Source: Orientallactaga sibirica
Lineage: Eukaryota; Chordata; Mammalia; Rodentia; Dipodidae
Assembly: GCA_036365145.1 (NCBI GenBank)
Contig: JAEOAD010000001.1
Location: 100,723,501 to 100,787,500 of the forward strand
DNA length: 64,000 nucleotides
Direction: 5' to 3'
In this document: in pieces, positions 25,855 through 37,344 of the stretch
Layout of the letters: each line of letters opens with the position of its first letter
Numbering within the stretch: the first letter of the stretch is position 1
Translations under genes and position numbers: made by a program
Notes under the pieces: model-generated
The model's database searches: none
Told to the model about the DNA's origin: nothing
Seen by the model: only the letters and a program-made list of their open reading frames with translations

Positions 25855-25984
25855 GCCACTTCAATTGAACTCCAGACACATGTGCCCACCGCGTGCATCT
25901 GGCTTACATGGGTCCTGGAATTGAACCAGGGTCCTTTGGCTTTTCAGGAAAGCACTTTAACCAGTCAGCTATCTCTCCAGCCCC
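25855..25984 (-). mobile_element. B2-like SINE, 3'-truncated
   Basis: The minus strand gives GGCTGGAGAGATAGCTGAC, a B box (GGTTCAATTCC) and the AGCCAGATGCACGCGGTGGG core. The copy stops before the TC tract and tail. Confidence 0.85.
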
Positions 25985-26113
25985 AAAATGTAGTAAGTAA
26001 TGCCTCTCACCTTCCATAAACTTCTTGCAGTCTCAAATTTCTACTGGGCAGTATTCCTTTTTCATCCTTCAAACTTATTGATACTGATTTCAAACTAAAA
26101 AATATTCCATGTT

Positions 26114-26132
26114 CATGCGCGCACGCGCGCGC

Positions 26133-26181
<49 letters not shown>
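26114..26181. repeat. (CG)n-rich block followed by (GT)n
   Basis: A CATGCGCGCACGCGCGCGCG run (26115-26134) passes into about 46 bases of GT. Both are alternating purine-pyrimidine and are prone to left-handed Z-DNA. A degenerate SINE-like stretch follows. Confidence 0.92.
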
Positions 26182-26184
<3 letters not shown>

Positions 26185-26396
26185 CATGGTACATTTGTGG
26201 AGGTTAAAGGATAACTTCCAGATTTTGGTTGTCTCCTCCCACCTTGTTTTGCTGGTGGAAGGACCAGTTTAGCTGGCCTAGAAGCTTCAGAATACTATCA
26301 GATCTGCTTCCCACCACAATAGGAATGTTGGAAATACAAGCCCAGGCACCACTTTCTTTAGGCATCTTTAAGTGCTGAGCCATCTCCTACAGCTCC
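26182..26396 (-). mobile_element. Degraded B4-like SINE (tentative)
   Basis: GGAGGTTAAAGGATAACTTCCAGATTTTGG and a terminal AAGTGCTGAGCCATCTC agree with the reverse complement of a composite tRNA-type SINE that often abuts a GT repeat in rodents. Confidence 0.5.
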
Positions 26397-26410
26397 TCAC
26401 CTAGATCTCT

Positions 26411-26525
26411 TCTTGTCACTTTTCAAAGTGTGACTCTCAGACCAACAAATTGGCATCATATAGAAGTGTGGCATAAATGAGGACTCTTGGCAGCAGATCA
26501 GAATACTAAATCAGAATGTGATGCT
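26411..26525 (+). mobile_element. MER5A-like hAT (Charlie) DNA transposon fragment
   Basis: TTTCAAAGTGTGACTCTCAGACCAA, GCATCATATAG and CAGAATACTAAATCAGAATGTG follow the MER5A order (CAAAGTGTGGTCC..GGACCA..CATCACCTGGG..ACTGAATCAGAA). It is non-autonomous and ancient. Confidence 0.55.
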
Positions 26526-27369
26526 TGACATGTTCTTCTCATGTTTCAATGCTCAGTGAAGTTTTGCAGTGCTGTTTAAATCCTCACTCCCATCAGGCTA
26601 TCACAGGTTACTATGCCTCCTCTTTATCTATTTATTCAATGCTTCAAATTTCTCCCCTCCATACCACTTTTCTCGTTTTCTGTGCAATACAATCAGAAGC
26701 AGAGGCAGAGGGGCAAATGACTCATGTTCCTGTATGCCTTCTGCAAAAACATACATCTCAACCCCCCTTATGTCTGTGGGAAGAGGAAGTTTGTGAAACC
26801 ATTGCAGAGCTACTCATCCAAGGTGAAAAGTTTCTTTTCATCCACTTTGCTGTGTGGGCAAGTCTAGCTACAAGGTCAGTTGTTACTGAAATAAAGCTAT
26901 CAACTATTTGGCCTTCTGAAAACTCTTTACTATGGAGTCATTTTCTTTTTTCTAATACCCTCCAGACTAAGCAGTGATTTAACTAATTCTGCTGTTGGCT
27001 TCAGCCTTTCTTGAGATACAACTTGTTTGACTTCAGGGTACATGAAGACATGTTCACACAGTAATAGGAACACCCGTTCAATCCCTGTAGCAGTTTCATA
27101 ACTGACTATAAGAATGTCATACAGAGCTCATCCCCAGGTTAGTCCCGATGAAGAACATTTACTAGAAAACTTATTTTGTGTTTGTGAGTTCTAAAGATCT
27201 TATTTCATTGATGCCTCCAAAGAACTTGAGAGCTGTTGGGATTGATAGTCGCTCTCATTATAAAACTCCCTTTGTCTTCTTTTTACACACCTCCACAAAC
27301 CTTAGTAGTTTAAGGTCCTATTGTCAGAAACCAGAAGAAAGGAGGAGTGCCTGTCCACTTCTGTGTTAA

Positions 27370-27370
<1 letters not shown>
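26526..27370. other. Unique sequence containing a 150-codon open frame
   Basis: The frame at 26525-26977 (plus) is among the longest in the window. It shows no domain, signal peptide or membrane segment that I recognise, and no conserved start context. I treat it as a chance frame. Confidence 0.4.

Positions 27371-27464
<94 letters not shown>
27371..27464. repeat. Compound (AT)n-(GT)n microsatellite
   Basis: About 49 bases of AT pass directly into about 43 bases of GT. The low-complexity frame on the minus strand is an artefact. Confidence 0.97.
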
Positions 27465-27465
<1 letters not shown>

Positions 27466-28059
27466 TAGTCCACTATGAAGATAATTGACAGAATTAAAGT
27501 TCAAATTTAGAAGATTTTTTTTCTCCAAAAGTGTACCTCCTTGAGATTAAAAATAATAATGAATAATATTGATGAAGACAGACACGAAGAGAAAAGAATC
27601 AGAAAGAGAGTTTATTGAGTGACTAACCAGCTGATAAGTAGTTATATGAGGAGGGACAGGAGCTCTCTTGAAAGCTTCTACTGCAAAGAAAATAAGTGAT
27701 GATTAGGGATAGGGAAATACAACACCAATACTTTAATGTATCTACATTGGCCAAAGTGGAATGGCACTCAAGTTAGATGTTTCACAATGGATAAGGACTG
27801 GTTCTACTTTACCTTTCTCTTAAGGTGACTAGGACCTGACAAGTTCACCTTTACAATACAGAAAAAAGGAAACTACTTGTTAAATTGATTTTCTGAATGA
27901 TTAGGTAAGGAAATTCTTCTTACCAAATGAAGAGGGAAACAAGTTCACCTCAGAATAATTTCTGTAAGGCTCAATTTAAAGGACCCTGAATTATTCACTA
28001 TAATATTGTCCCTTCCTTTATTCACACTGTAGTCAAGAATGCTTCCATTATAATGCCAC
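27465..28059. other. Unassigned sequence, possibly old L1 3'UTR
   Basis: It lies just upstream of a recognisable L1 3' end and may belong to it. No diagnostic motif is seen. Confidence 0.35.
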
Positions 28060-28192
28060 AATATTTTAGTGGGAGGAGAGGAAAGAAAGAGGGTAACTGG
28101 GGGGAATTGGATCAAAATGCTTTGTATACATGTATGCAAGTGTCAAAAAATTTTAAAATGATTTTTTAACAACAACAACAACAAAAAAACAG
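28060..28192 (+). mobile_element. L1 3' end with A-rich tail
   Basis: A GGGAGGAGAGGAAAGAAAG purine run, GGATCAAAATGCTTTGTATACATGTATG and a tail of AAC units plus A7 resemble rodent L1 3' termini. It lies directly upstream of another L1 segment. Confidence 0.55.
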
Positions 28193-30420
28193 TAGCCCAG
28201 GAAATTAAACAATCACTCAACCAATGGGATCTCATGGAGCTTTTTTCTTTTCTTTATTCTTTTTTTTTTTTTTTTTTTTTTTTTTTGCACAAACATACCA
28301 CAAGCATAGCTAATAGATTACCCACTGAATGGGAGAAATCTTTGCCACCTGTACCACTAACAGAAACCTAATATGTAGAATCTATAAAGAACTCAAAAAA
28401 CTAAACAAAAAAAAAAAAATCAAACAACCCATGCCAAAAATGGGGCAGAGAACTGAATAGGGAGTTCTCAGAGGAAGAATTAATGACTAACACACACTTA
28501 AGAAAATGTTTGTCATCCTTAACCATTAGGGAAATGAAAATTAAAACCACCAATAAGGATGAGAATCATTAAAAAAATCAAACAATGACAAATGTTGCAA
28601 GGATGTGGGAAAGAGGAACCCTTCATCCACTGTTGGTGAAAATGTAAACTTGTACAATCAATAGGGAGATTCCTGAAAAGGGTGAACATAGAGCTACCAA
28701 CAGACCTAGTTATTCCCTTACTAGGCATTTATCCTAAATGGTCCATGCACCAATACAGAGACATTTGCTCAACCATGTTTATAGCTGTTCAATTCATTAT
28801 AGCTGAGAACTGGAATCAACCCAGATGCCCATCATTGGATAAATGGATAATGAAATTGTGATACATTTACACAATGGAATTTTACTCAATATTAAGAAAA
28901 AAAAACAATACAATGAAATTTGTAGGAAAATGGACAGATTTGGAAGAGATCATTCTCAGCAAACTCACACAATCACAGAAAAAGAAATGCAGCATGATGT
29001 CACTTATCTGTGGTTCCTTACCTGGACCTGCTCGAGTTGCTGTCATACTTGATAAGCAACTCAAGGCCCAAGCAATAGGGATGGAAGGGTTTGGGGGAGG
29101 GAAGGGGGAAAGAGGAAAACAACACAAAATGAAATCCAACATGAACTAGTACCATAGAAACCTTTATCCTTGCAGATAGCCTAAAATATGTAACCCTCAA
29201 AAGGAGTAAGGGGGAAGCACATGAAAATTAGGGACCTAAAGAGGGTTGGATGAAACTTAAGCTTAAGTGATTTTTTTTTTTTTTTTTTTTGGTCTCTGGC
29301 CTATAACTCCCAGTACTAGAGATTGGTTACTACCTGCATTGAACTGTTGATTGAAGAGACCTAATGAGTTCCCAAAATCAAGACAGCTTTGCATGAAGCA
29401 AAAGGTAATGCCCTATTGCTGAATATACCATATGGGGCTGACACAGAGCATGGAGAGACCTGGCTAGAGTTCAGAAGACAGCCAGTCCCCAGACAAATAG
29501 CCTATCTGATGCTGGAAAGTGCTACATGAGCTACTGGGGGAAAGTGGCAAACAAGAGTCTGATCACCCAGAGGTCTAAGCTACTCAGAAACAAACACCGT
29601 GACAGGATGTACATGCCAGTGCAATAGTGGCACACAGCCTCGGTGGGTAAGCAATAGCTTTCTGATTGGCTAAGAGATCTGCTCAGTGTATAATAACCAA
29701 TATCTGGAATTGGGAACCAGATCAGAATCCTATGGAAACAAAGATTATGCTCTCCAGTATCAAGTTCTCATTAGTCTTTGGCTAAATGAGGGGTTACATA
29801 CATCAAATTCTCCCTAAATTAATAATGCTTATCCCTTTTGAACTATGCTGAGTTCACTCTCCATTGGAGAATCTATCGTTTTTCAGAAAGTAGTGAGACT
29901 GGAGGAGATAAACTACCCCTTGCACTTCAGCCAAGCCACAGTTGAAACCATAGAGGCATTGGGGTAATAAGCAAGAGTGCTGCTTCCATGGTGAACTTGA
30001 TAATCAGTTCCAGGGTGTAGGAGACAGACCCTGAGGATGCTCAACACCTACAAAGCAGAGATCCAGAGGCTCCTAAGAGATCATTAATGAAGGAGATTAA
30101 AACTCATCCACCAGGGTTCAAAGAACTTTGCAGAAGGGGGGCAGATAGATTGTAAGAGGCAGAGGTTGAGATATCATGCCCATAGGCATTCCCTGCCCCC
30201 CCCCAAATAACTGACTGCTTCTCATACAACATAAAAACCACAACCCCATAGGGAATACCTGTACCCCCACTGATGAACATCCCCAATGGAATGGGGGCAG
30301 GGACAAGGGAAAAGAGGGTACCAACACATGATGTATCCATATGAAAGATGTTGTTAATAATAATAAAAGACATAAAAAGAGAATATAGAAAATGAAAAAA
30401 AATAAGCACAGTCCTGTAGA
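28193..30420 (+). mobile_element. 5'-truncated L1: end of ORF2 and 3'UTR
   Basis: The order is GGGATCTCATGGAGC, a poly-T tract (28260-28286), AATGGGAGAAATCTTTGCCACC, TGAAAATTAAAACCACC and the ORF2 C-terminal coding region. A second poly-T tract (about 29271-29291) follows, then a 3'UTR that is paralogous to 5160-5615. It ends in an A-rich stretch near 30390-30410. The part after the second poly-T could be a separate insertion. Confidence 0.75.
28500..29150 (+). pseudogene. L1 ORF2 C-terminal remnant
   Basis: Translations show the conserved C-terminal landmarks of L1 ORF2p, the reverse-transcriptase/endonuclease protein of LINE-1: WNQPRCPSLDKWI (from 28811), YIYTMEFYS and ILSKLTQSQK. The reading frame contains stops, for example TGA at 28859-28861 where a codon is expected, so it is not functional. 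It has an equivalent in the minus-strand copy at 63656-63910. Confidence 0.85.
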
Positions 30421-30580
30421 CTTTAAGGTAAAACTAACAAATAAACTAACCAGGAAAATGCTTTTAAAGTAAAGCTGGCTATTAGAATTTTTAACAAAAT
30501 CTTCAGGTTCCTCCCTTTATCCAATACTCCTCTTTCTTTTAGACCATAAAATATGCTTCTAGAAATGGTAAATGTAAGGG

Positions 30581-30594
30581 ATAGATAGATAGAT

Positions 30595-30638
<44 letters not shown>

Positions 30639-30639
30639 T
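30581..30639. repeat. (GATA)n microsatellite
   Basis: About 14 GATA units with one early interruption, passing into GATATA variants. Confidence 0.95.
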
Positions 30640-30796
30640 AGAGATATATAGAGATAAACATATATACATACATTCTATTGTCTTGCTACCAAAAAGTCAA
30701 GACACTGTGAACCATATAGACTCTGTGCAAAGGTAATTCTTAAAATAAAGCCTGCAACACTCACAAAGCTTGATTATGTTATGAAGAATGTATCGT

Positions 30797-31003
30797 GGAA
30801 TGGAGAGATAGCTTAGCAGTAAAGGCACTTGCCTGAAAAGCCTAATGACCCAGGTTCAATTCCCTAGTATCCATGTAAGCCAGATGCACATGGTAGCACA
30901 TGCATCTGGAGTTCATTTGCAGTAGCTAGAGGCCTAGGTATGCCCATTCTTTCTATCTGCACCCCCCAATAAATAAATAAATAAACAAAATAATATCTTA
31001 CTA
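30797..31003 (+). mobile_element. B2-like SINE
   Basis: It has the GGAATGGAGAGATAGCTTAGCAG head, GGTTCAATTCCC B box, AGCCAGATGCACATGG core and AATAAATAAATAAATAA tail. It is moderately diverged. Confidence 0.87.
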
Positions 31004-32640
31004 GATTGACCTTTTTCTTTCCAAATTCATCCTCCTAGTATCAAAACACAGCATATTAATACAACTTGAAAGTGCACCATATAGACTGTTCCTCATTTTG
31101 TATTCTCCAGACACTGTCCTCCCCTACCTGAATGACTCCTCTTTACCCTACTAGTTCAGTTTATGTGATCTAAGCCTATGAATCACAATAGACGTTCGTC
31201 TTTTACTGAGCTTTTCCATTTTTTTTCATGGTCCCAAAACTATTGTATATAAGTAAACATCAGAAGGTAAACACCAGAAAGAAATATATCTAATGTAACC
31301 CACTGCTTGCAAAACATAAGCTGTCATCAGATATGATTACTAGTTGCTGGAATTAGATATTTGAGGATTGTAAATTGTTTTGTTTAGTGACTTATAATAT
31401 GGCTAATTGAGCCATATGAGGAATATTTAAGATGAGTTTAAAAATTATATTTGTATATTATATGTATATAATATGTGTATATAATTTTTAAACTGATGTA
31501 TTATGTACATGTGTATGTATGTATATAAAGAAAGAACCAAAATATTATGTTGTAGCTAGTTTAGTTTTTGCCACATGGTCTTATAATATAAGATATAGAC
31601 TACAAAGGGCCAGCAGTCCCTGGTATGAGAGTATGATTAACCAGCACTGCAATCAGGTTCTTCTTTTACCATCTCCCTATGACCACATGTTACAATGACT
31701 GATAGCATAATTAACCACTTGTAAAAAGTTTCACCTCAAGCAAGTAGAAAGTAGAGGTTTAAATTTTAAACATACAACTTAAGGTCACAGGGAGATGTCT
31801 AGAAGCAGGAAACAAACATATGCACACAGAAGAAAATATGCAGATTCTTCCCAGGAGAACATGTTCTGCTTCTGGCCTGTGAAAATCCAAGTAAGTCAGT
31901 TCAAAGTGCAAGTAAGAGTGAGAAAGCAAAGTAGAGAAGAATCTAAGATACTTGGACAAATCTAGGAGAATTTACTGGGTCCTGTTCAAGTGGTTTTGAA
32001 GAGATATGTCAAACTCCATCATTTGGTAAATAAAGAGATGGAACTCAAAAGTAAAAATAATTGCTGCTATTATCCAAAGTTTGGAAAGAAGAAAAAAATA
32101 ATAGATATTACTTTCCTCAAATATTCTTTTTTAATAAAAGTGTCAGCACAGAGATGCCTCTATATCATGGATCTGTTATTTGCATATTACCAAAATATAA
32201 TGAGTCATTGGAACACTTAATCCTGGAAACATATGGAAATAATTGAAAATAGAAATTCAAATACAAAAGTGAAAAATAGAGGAAATTTATTCTTAATAAG
32301 AAATGTTTAAAGCAACATTTAAATGTTTAAAGCAATATCCAAGGAAAGTATTTTGAAATTTGATGCCCTGATTTTAGTGATCTTATAAAGTCATCTTTAT
32401 ATATGAGAGCATATATGAATGCAGAGGAACTACATATAAAAAGGAAAAGTATGTCCTTCTACTCTGGCTTAATTTGGTAATGTCCAGTGATTTATCTCAT
32501 GAGTTCATAAATAAATGTACTCATACCAGTAGAGAAAGACACACACTTTGCAGTCAGATCAGCATTCTTGAATGGCACATAAAAATGAAACAAATTTTGA
32601 TTATATTAATGTCAGAGGATATTACTTTGCTATGATTCCA
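31004..32640. other. Unique AT-rich sequence with a long palindrome
   Basis: It holds the palindrome at 31437-31492 and an 8-bp inverted repeat ATATGGCT/AGCCATAT at 31397-31417. Overlapping 61- and 76-codon frames near 32000-32246 have no domain. Confidence 0.5.
31437..31492. repeat. Near-perfect 56-bp AT palindrome
   Basis: TTTAAAAATTATAT at 31437-31450 is exactly complementary to 31479-31492. Inside it, ATATTATAT at 31455-31463 pairs with 31466-31474. Only a few bases between the two stems are unpaired and the central spacer is 2 nt, so cruciform extrusion is plausible. Confidence 0.9.
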
Positions 32641-32641
32641 A

Positions 32642-32644
<3 letters not shown>

Positions 32645-32689
<45 letters not shown>
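32645..32689. repeat. (CA)n microsatellite
   Basis: About 22 uninterrupted CA units, followed by a short TA run. Confidence 0.97.
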
Positions 32690-32695
<6 letters not shown>

Positions 32696-32873
32696 GCATA
32701 AATGTTCTTGGTTAATGCAAAAAATATTTCATGAGATATCTATAGGAATGGCAATAAAACTATTTCATAGTATACCCTGCAAAAATTTACCTTTCCAAGT
32801 CAATCCTCTTTTATAAATGAGAATACCAATCAAAAATATTGGGAAGGATGACAGTATTAGAAAACTAACATTC

Positions 32874-33083
32874 AGGCTGGAGAGATTTCTTAGTGGTTAG
32901 GGCACATGCCTGTGAAGCCTAAGGACCCCAATTTTATTTGCCAGGTCCCACGTAAGCCAGATGCACAAGGGGGTTGACCCATATGGAGTTCATTTGCAGT
33001 GGCTGGAGGCCCTGGTGCACCCATTCTCTCTCTTTCCTTTTCTCTGTCTCAAATATATAAATAAATAAATATCTTTTAAAAAA
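32874..33083 (+). mobile_element. B2-like SINE (short form)
   Basis: GGCTGGAGAGATTTCTTAGTGG head, AGCCAGATGCACAAGGGGG box and an AATAAATAAATATC tail. The perfect 15-bp target duplication AGAAAACTAACATTC lies at 32859-32873 and 33084-33098. Confidence 0.94.
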
Positions 33084-33098
33084 AGAAAACTAACATTC

Positions 33099-34030
33099 TA
33101 TCTATCACTGGTATAACCCATAAATGAGGCAACAATCATCCAAAGATAATGGACAGTTGGCAAAAATTTGGAGAAAAATGTGGTGAGTCTTTTGTACAAC
33201 ATATCTTTATCATATAATCTACATAGTGATGGAGTCTTCCATTATAAAGTGAATGTTGAGGACTTGAATTGCAGTTTGGACTATCCATGAACTCATCACT
33301 GTTGTCTCTGAAATATAAACCAGTCCTGCACAACACTAATATTAATACCAGATTTCAGAGCATTTTACCATTCCTGAGATATGTGACAGGGTAGAAATTA
33401 CTGGACCAATAAAAATTACCCAGGGCTACTTACAATGGGGAGCCATCAGATTAGAATGAACAGTGCATATTGCCTTCCCCTGAGACCCAAGATAGAGTGA
33501 CAGCAAGTTCCTTAGCCTCAGATATACTCAAGACTCAGAAAATACTCAAGACTTTATGCTCTTCTAGCATGATAAAATATAATCGCCTAACATACATATA
33601 TGCAATAGCTTGTCCCTTCCTTATTGCCAGTGCATAACCACTGCTACCCTAATAGTTCAGTCCTATTATCTCATGATGAGAGGAGCAGATGCCTGTCTAA
33701 GCATGCTCCTCTGCTTACCATGAATTTCTCTGGTGCTTGATAGAGCATGGCAGTGAGTGTCTATTCACCTCCCTTCCTGCTTGAATGCATACCGACAAAC
33801 CTGAACAGTGTTAAAGGATAGCGATGAAGTGAATGACTTCCCAAGAATGATGGCCCAGGAAGAAAACAGAAATAGGGCATAGTAAGCAATCAGCAAATGC
33901 CAGCAGGCCTTAGCGAAACCCTTCAAACACACCAGAGCACCGAGACAAACATCAAAACTAATGAAGTGTTTGTAAAGAGATGTGTCTTTGCCTGAAAAAG
34001 AGAAGTAGGTAATGAAGCTAGAAACCAAGT
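33099..34030. other. Unique sequence
   Basis: Minus-strand frames of 66 and 87 codons (33136-33336, 33765-34028) show no recognisable motif. No gene is supported. Confidence 0.45.
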
Positions 34031-34033
34031 AGA

Positions 34034-34091
34034 GGGATGGGATGGGATGGGATGGGATGGGATGGGATGGGATGGGATGGGATGGGATGGG
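34034..34091 (+). repeat. (GGGAT)11 GGG minisatellite, G-quadruplex-prone
   Basis: Eleven perfect GGGAT units plus a final GGG give twelve G-triplets separated by 2-nt AT loops. This spacing satisfies the usual intramolecular G-quadruplex rule several times over. It is flanked by unique DNA. Confidence 0.95.
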
Positions 34092-34433
34092 TGTGTTTTT
34101 CAGGGGGTGACCACATGAAAAGAAAGACTACAATTCACCAGCTGCTAGGCTGAAAAAGGCTAGAGAGTGAACTGTGGATGGAGTGGAGACTTGATAGTTC
34201 TGTCCAGCCTGTATTCATTTCCCATGCAGTTGTATGCCTTCATCTCCCTTCCACTATTTTTGTAAAGTCATTGCTATGGAGATGAGTTTATTTTTATCTG
34301 ATTATCAAGCAGTATCATGTAACTGAGGAATATCCAATGAAGAATGTCCCAAACTCCTAGGCAAAGTGATTGACGCAGGGTAAGTCACATGACTCAAAGC
34401 AGATTTCTGTGTCAAAGAGGCACAACTCTTCTG

Positions 34434-34436
<3 letters not shown>

Positions 34437-34467
<31 letters not shown>

Positions 34468-34473
34468 TGTGTG
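34437..34473. repeat. Poly-T followed by (GT)n
   Basis: About 18 T and then about 9 GT units, flanked by sequence I cannot place in a repeat family. Confidence 0.9.
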
Positions 34474-34699
34474 TTTTTAATGGATCCTAAGTGAATGCAC
34501 TCCTGGAACATAGACCAAGATAAGTTGAGACATAAAAAAATAAATAAAAACTTAAGGACCCTTTTTTGTGTGTGTTTGCGTGCCAGGTTGCTGCAGAATG
34601 ATGCTTTTAGGATATATAGAATTCTTTTCTTCTAACTAAGAGGGTCTTTGCAGGGAACAAGTTTAACCTTTCAGAGATTGTAAGGAAAGCTTTTATATT

Positions 34700-35700
34700 T
34701 GACTTTTGATTTGCTCTTTGGCCCACTTTAAAATTCTTTACTTTTTGGTAAGACAAGATAAACAGTTTTCTAACCAGGCAGTCCCTATACCTGTCACAGA
34801 CTAAATGTTGCTTGCAAACTAAGCAGTTTCTCCTTTATTTCATTTCTCTGCCTTCCCTCCTAAATTTTTACAGGCAGTAAAATGAAGCCAAGTGGAATAT
34901 AAAAATATTCTGCATGGAAATCATCTTCCTAAGACTCACTAGCTCATTATGTAAATTGGTATCTTCCAAATGCCACAAGTGGTACTTTGACTTACATAAT
35001 TTGGGTTGTTATATATTTCTTCTCTCATTTAATATCACCTTTTCCTCACTGCTTTTCTAGTTTAATTAGACCAATTGTTCACAATTTGTATAGTCTTGGC
35101 TAATATGGCTGTTGGATTTGGTTCAAATATGGTTTTAATTTCTAAACACTGTGGGTCATGCCTCTGGTTAAAGACACAAAGTCTACAAAGAGGGCAATGC
35201 CAATGAAATAAAATTAATTAGTAACATACCAATAATGTACAGACATTTAAGTATTTTCAGGAAAAGCTATTCTGACTGATATTTATTCATTTGTCCTTGT
35301 TTCCCATAAGGATTGTACCAATGGTGATGAAGCAGAAAAATTATTCATGTTAAGAAATTAATGTGCTTCATAATTGCTTATAAACTTGTACCTCTTCATT
35401 GCTCATGCACATTTGATCAGCTTGATAGGGTTTCGACCTCTTTAATTTAAAACAGTGGAAGTAACTCCTCTATCTATCATTTGAATGGCTCAATAGTGTG
35501 CAGAGAGGATTTTCTATTTCAATCACTCCACCTGCTTCAAAAAGAAAAAGGAATATTTTTGAAGACTCTAAAACTAGATTTACGGTATCTTCATAAGCCA
35601 TCACACTTGTAGAGACAAGATTCAGGTGAGATGACATCTAAAGAAATCCTAGATATTGACATGCAGCAGAATATTTGATGCTAGTTCTAGTGCACAAACT
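34700..35700. other. Unique AT-rich block, candidate conserved non-coding DNA
   Basis: There is no repeat, no simple sequence and no long frame here. The block holds several homeodomain-like TAATTA/ATTA cores and E-box-like motifs. Conservation cannot be judged from one sequence, so this is only a candidate. Confidence 0.25.
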
Positions 35701-35715
35701 TCCTTTCAACTTCAG

Positions 35716-35889
35716 GGATTTGTTTGTTTGCTTTTGTTTGTTTGGTTTTCTGAGGTAGGGTCTCACTCTAGCTCAGGCTGACCTGGAATTCACTATGTGG
35801 TCTCAGGGTGGCCTCAAACTTTCAGTGATCCTCCTACCTCTGCCTCCCAAGTGCTGGGATTAAAGGCATGTGCCACTGCACCCAGCTTA
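35716..35889 (-). mobile_element. B1 SINE
   Basis: The reverse complement begins GCTGGGTGCAGTGGCACATG and carries CTTTAATCCCAGCACTTGGG, the B1/7SL core, plus GAATTCCAGGTCAGCC. The A-rich tail appears as TTTG units at the left. The target duplication AACTTCAG lies at 35708-35715 and 35890-35897. Confidence 0.93.
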
Positions 35890-35897
35890 AACTTCAG

Positions 35898-37344
35898 TTC
35901 TGTGCAATTGCTTATGTCTCTCTTGTTTTCACATTAGCACTATCAGTTATTTGCCAAGAAGTTGGGTTGCATCTGAAAATGAGAAACAATATAGGAAATT
36001 GTATCCATTTTTTCCTGATGGAGCTACTTTTAAAGTGACCATATACTAAAGCCACTTATTTCTCAAGAAAATTGCTGCTGGAGTCAGACAAAACATTTTA
36101 GCAAAGATAAGAGTGATAAATGAGTCCCTTGGATCTGAACATGTCTGATTTCTAATAATAGTATAGTATAAAAGACAGAGTGTAATAAATATAGTAAGGA
36201 ACTGATAACCTGAAAAAAAATGTCATAATTCCAAACTGTGAGGCTCAAAAACCCCAAACCTACACTGTACTAGAAGAAGACATGAGAATTTTACTTCCAT
36301 CCCCCTCTAAAATTTTGTGAATACGGGACCCCATTATTGTGAGAAATGGTTCAGAGCTAGGCACTATACACTGAGAATCATGAAGTTCCATAAAGGGGAA
36401 GGCAAACAAAATCAAATAAGTGGTGGAAATGTTTATCAACCATAGCTCCCCTCAGAGCAGATTTCACTCATTATCATAACTGCATGTCATTGCCTAACAA
36501 CACACCCCAACTCTGTGACTTAAACCATATGTTGTGTCTCTGGTATGCAATAAGCAGGGCAGTTCTCTTATTAGTTTGGCCTGTACTCACCTGTTCTAGG
36601 ATGTTAGCTCATAAATTCGCAATCAGTAGACTGTCTTAGTACTAAGCTGATTAAGATGGCCCATGTGGATCAACTGGTCTTTTCCAGGCCTGGGCCCTCA
36701 TTTTCCGGAAAGATTGATGAGAGTTCTAGAAATAAGAGCAGAATTTACAACCTCATAAGATATAGGCTGAGAATTTAGAATTACTTTTACTACATTCAAT
36801 TAGCCAAATCAAGCCCAAGCCAGCATATACTTCAGGATTAGAGCACTCCTGCTTTGGAGAAGATAAAAAATATAGCAATAAATTAAAACCCTAATCTAGT
36901 ACAAAGACCCTCCATGTAAGGAATAAAGAAGCCTCCTTATGACCCCAGTCATCTAAGCTGCCATTCTTAATTTCTCAACAACAAAAATGTATTGGTCATA
37001 GAGTATAGCAATATCAATGATTAGCCTGCAGTTATGACTAAGTTAATCATGTTTTGGGTCTGATATAATCTAATAAAATTATATGTCTACTTTGATATAT
37101 CCTAGTTACTCATTAAGTTAGGACTTTCTAGAAAATGACTTTTATGTAAAATATCCAAAATCTTTTATTGTCTTGATAGAATTCTCATTGCTTAAGCTAC
37201 TATCTATTATCATATATTACAAGAAGCACTTATCTTTTGATATTACTAAATTAAAAGAGACGTGCATATTATATATATATGTTGATAAAGTTCTTTTGTG
37301 AAATTATCTTCTTTGCTTTATGAAATTGATCATCCAGGAATTAT
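35898..37344. other. Unique sequence with a possible ancient repeat
   Basis: Around 36490-36740, CTAACAACACACCCCAACTCTGTGACTTAAACCATAT resembles an old mammalian transposon end, but I cannot name it with confidence. The remainder is unique. Confidence 0.35.

Noticed and set aside
26525..26977. 150-codon open frame as a protein-coding gene
   Set aside because: It has no domain, signal or splice context. With many thousands of bases of non-coding DNA on six frames, a frame of this length is not surprising.
34034..34091. Interstitial telomere repeat
   Set aside because: The unit is GGGAT, not the vertebrate TTAGGG. The array is an independent pentanucleotide minisatellite.
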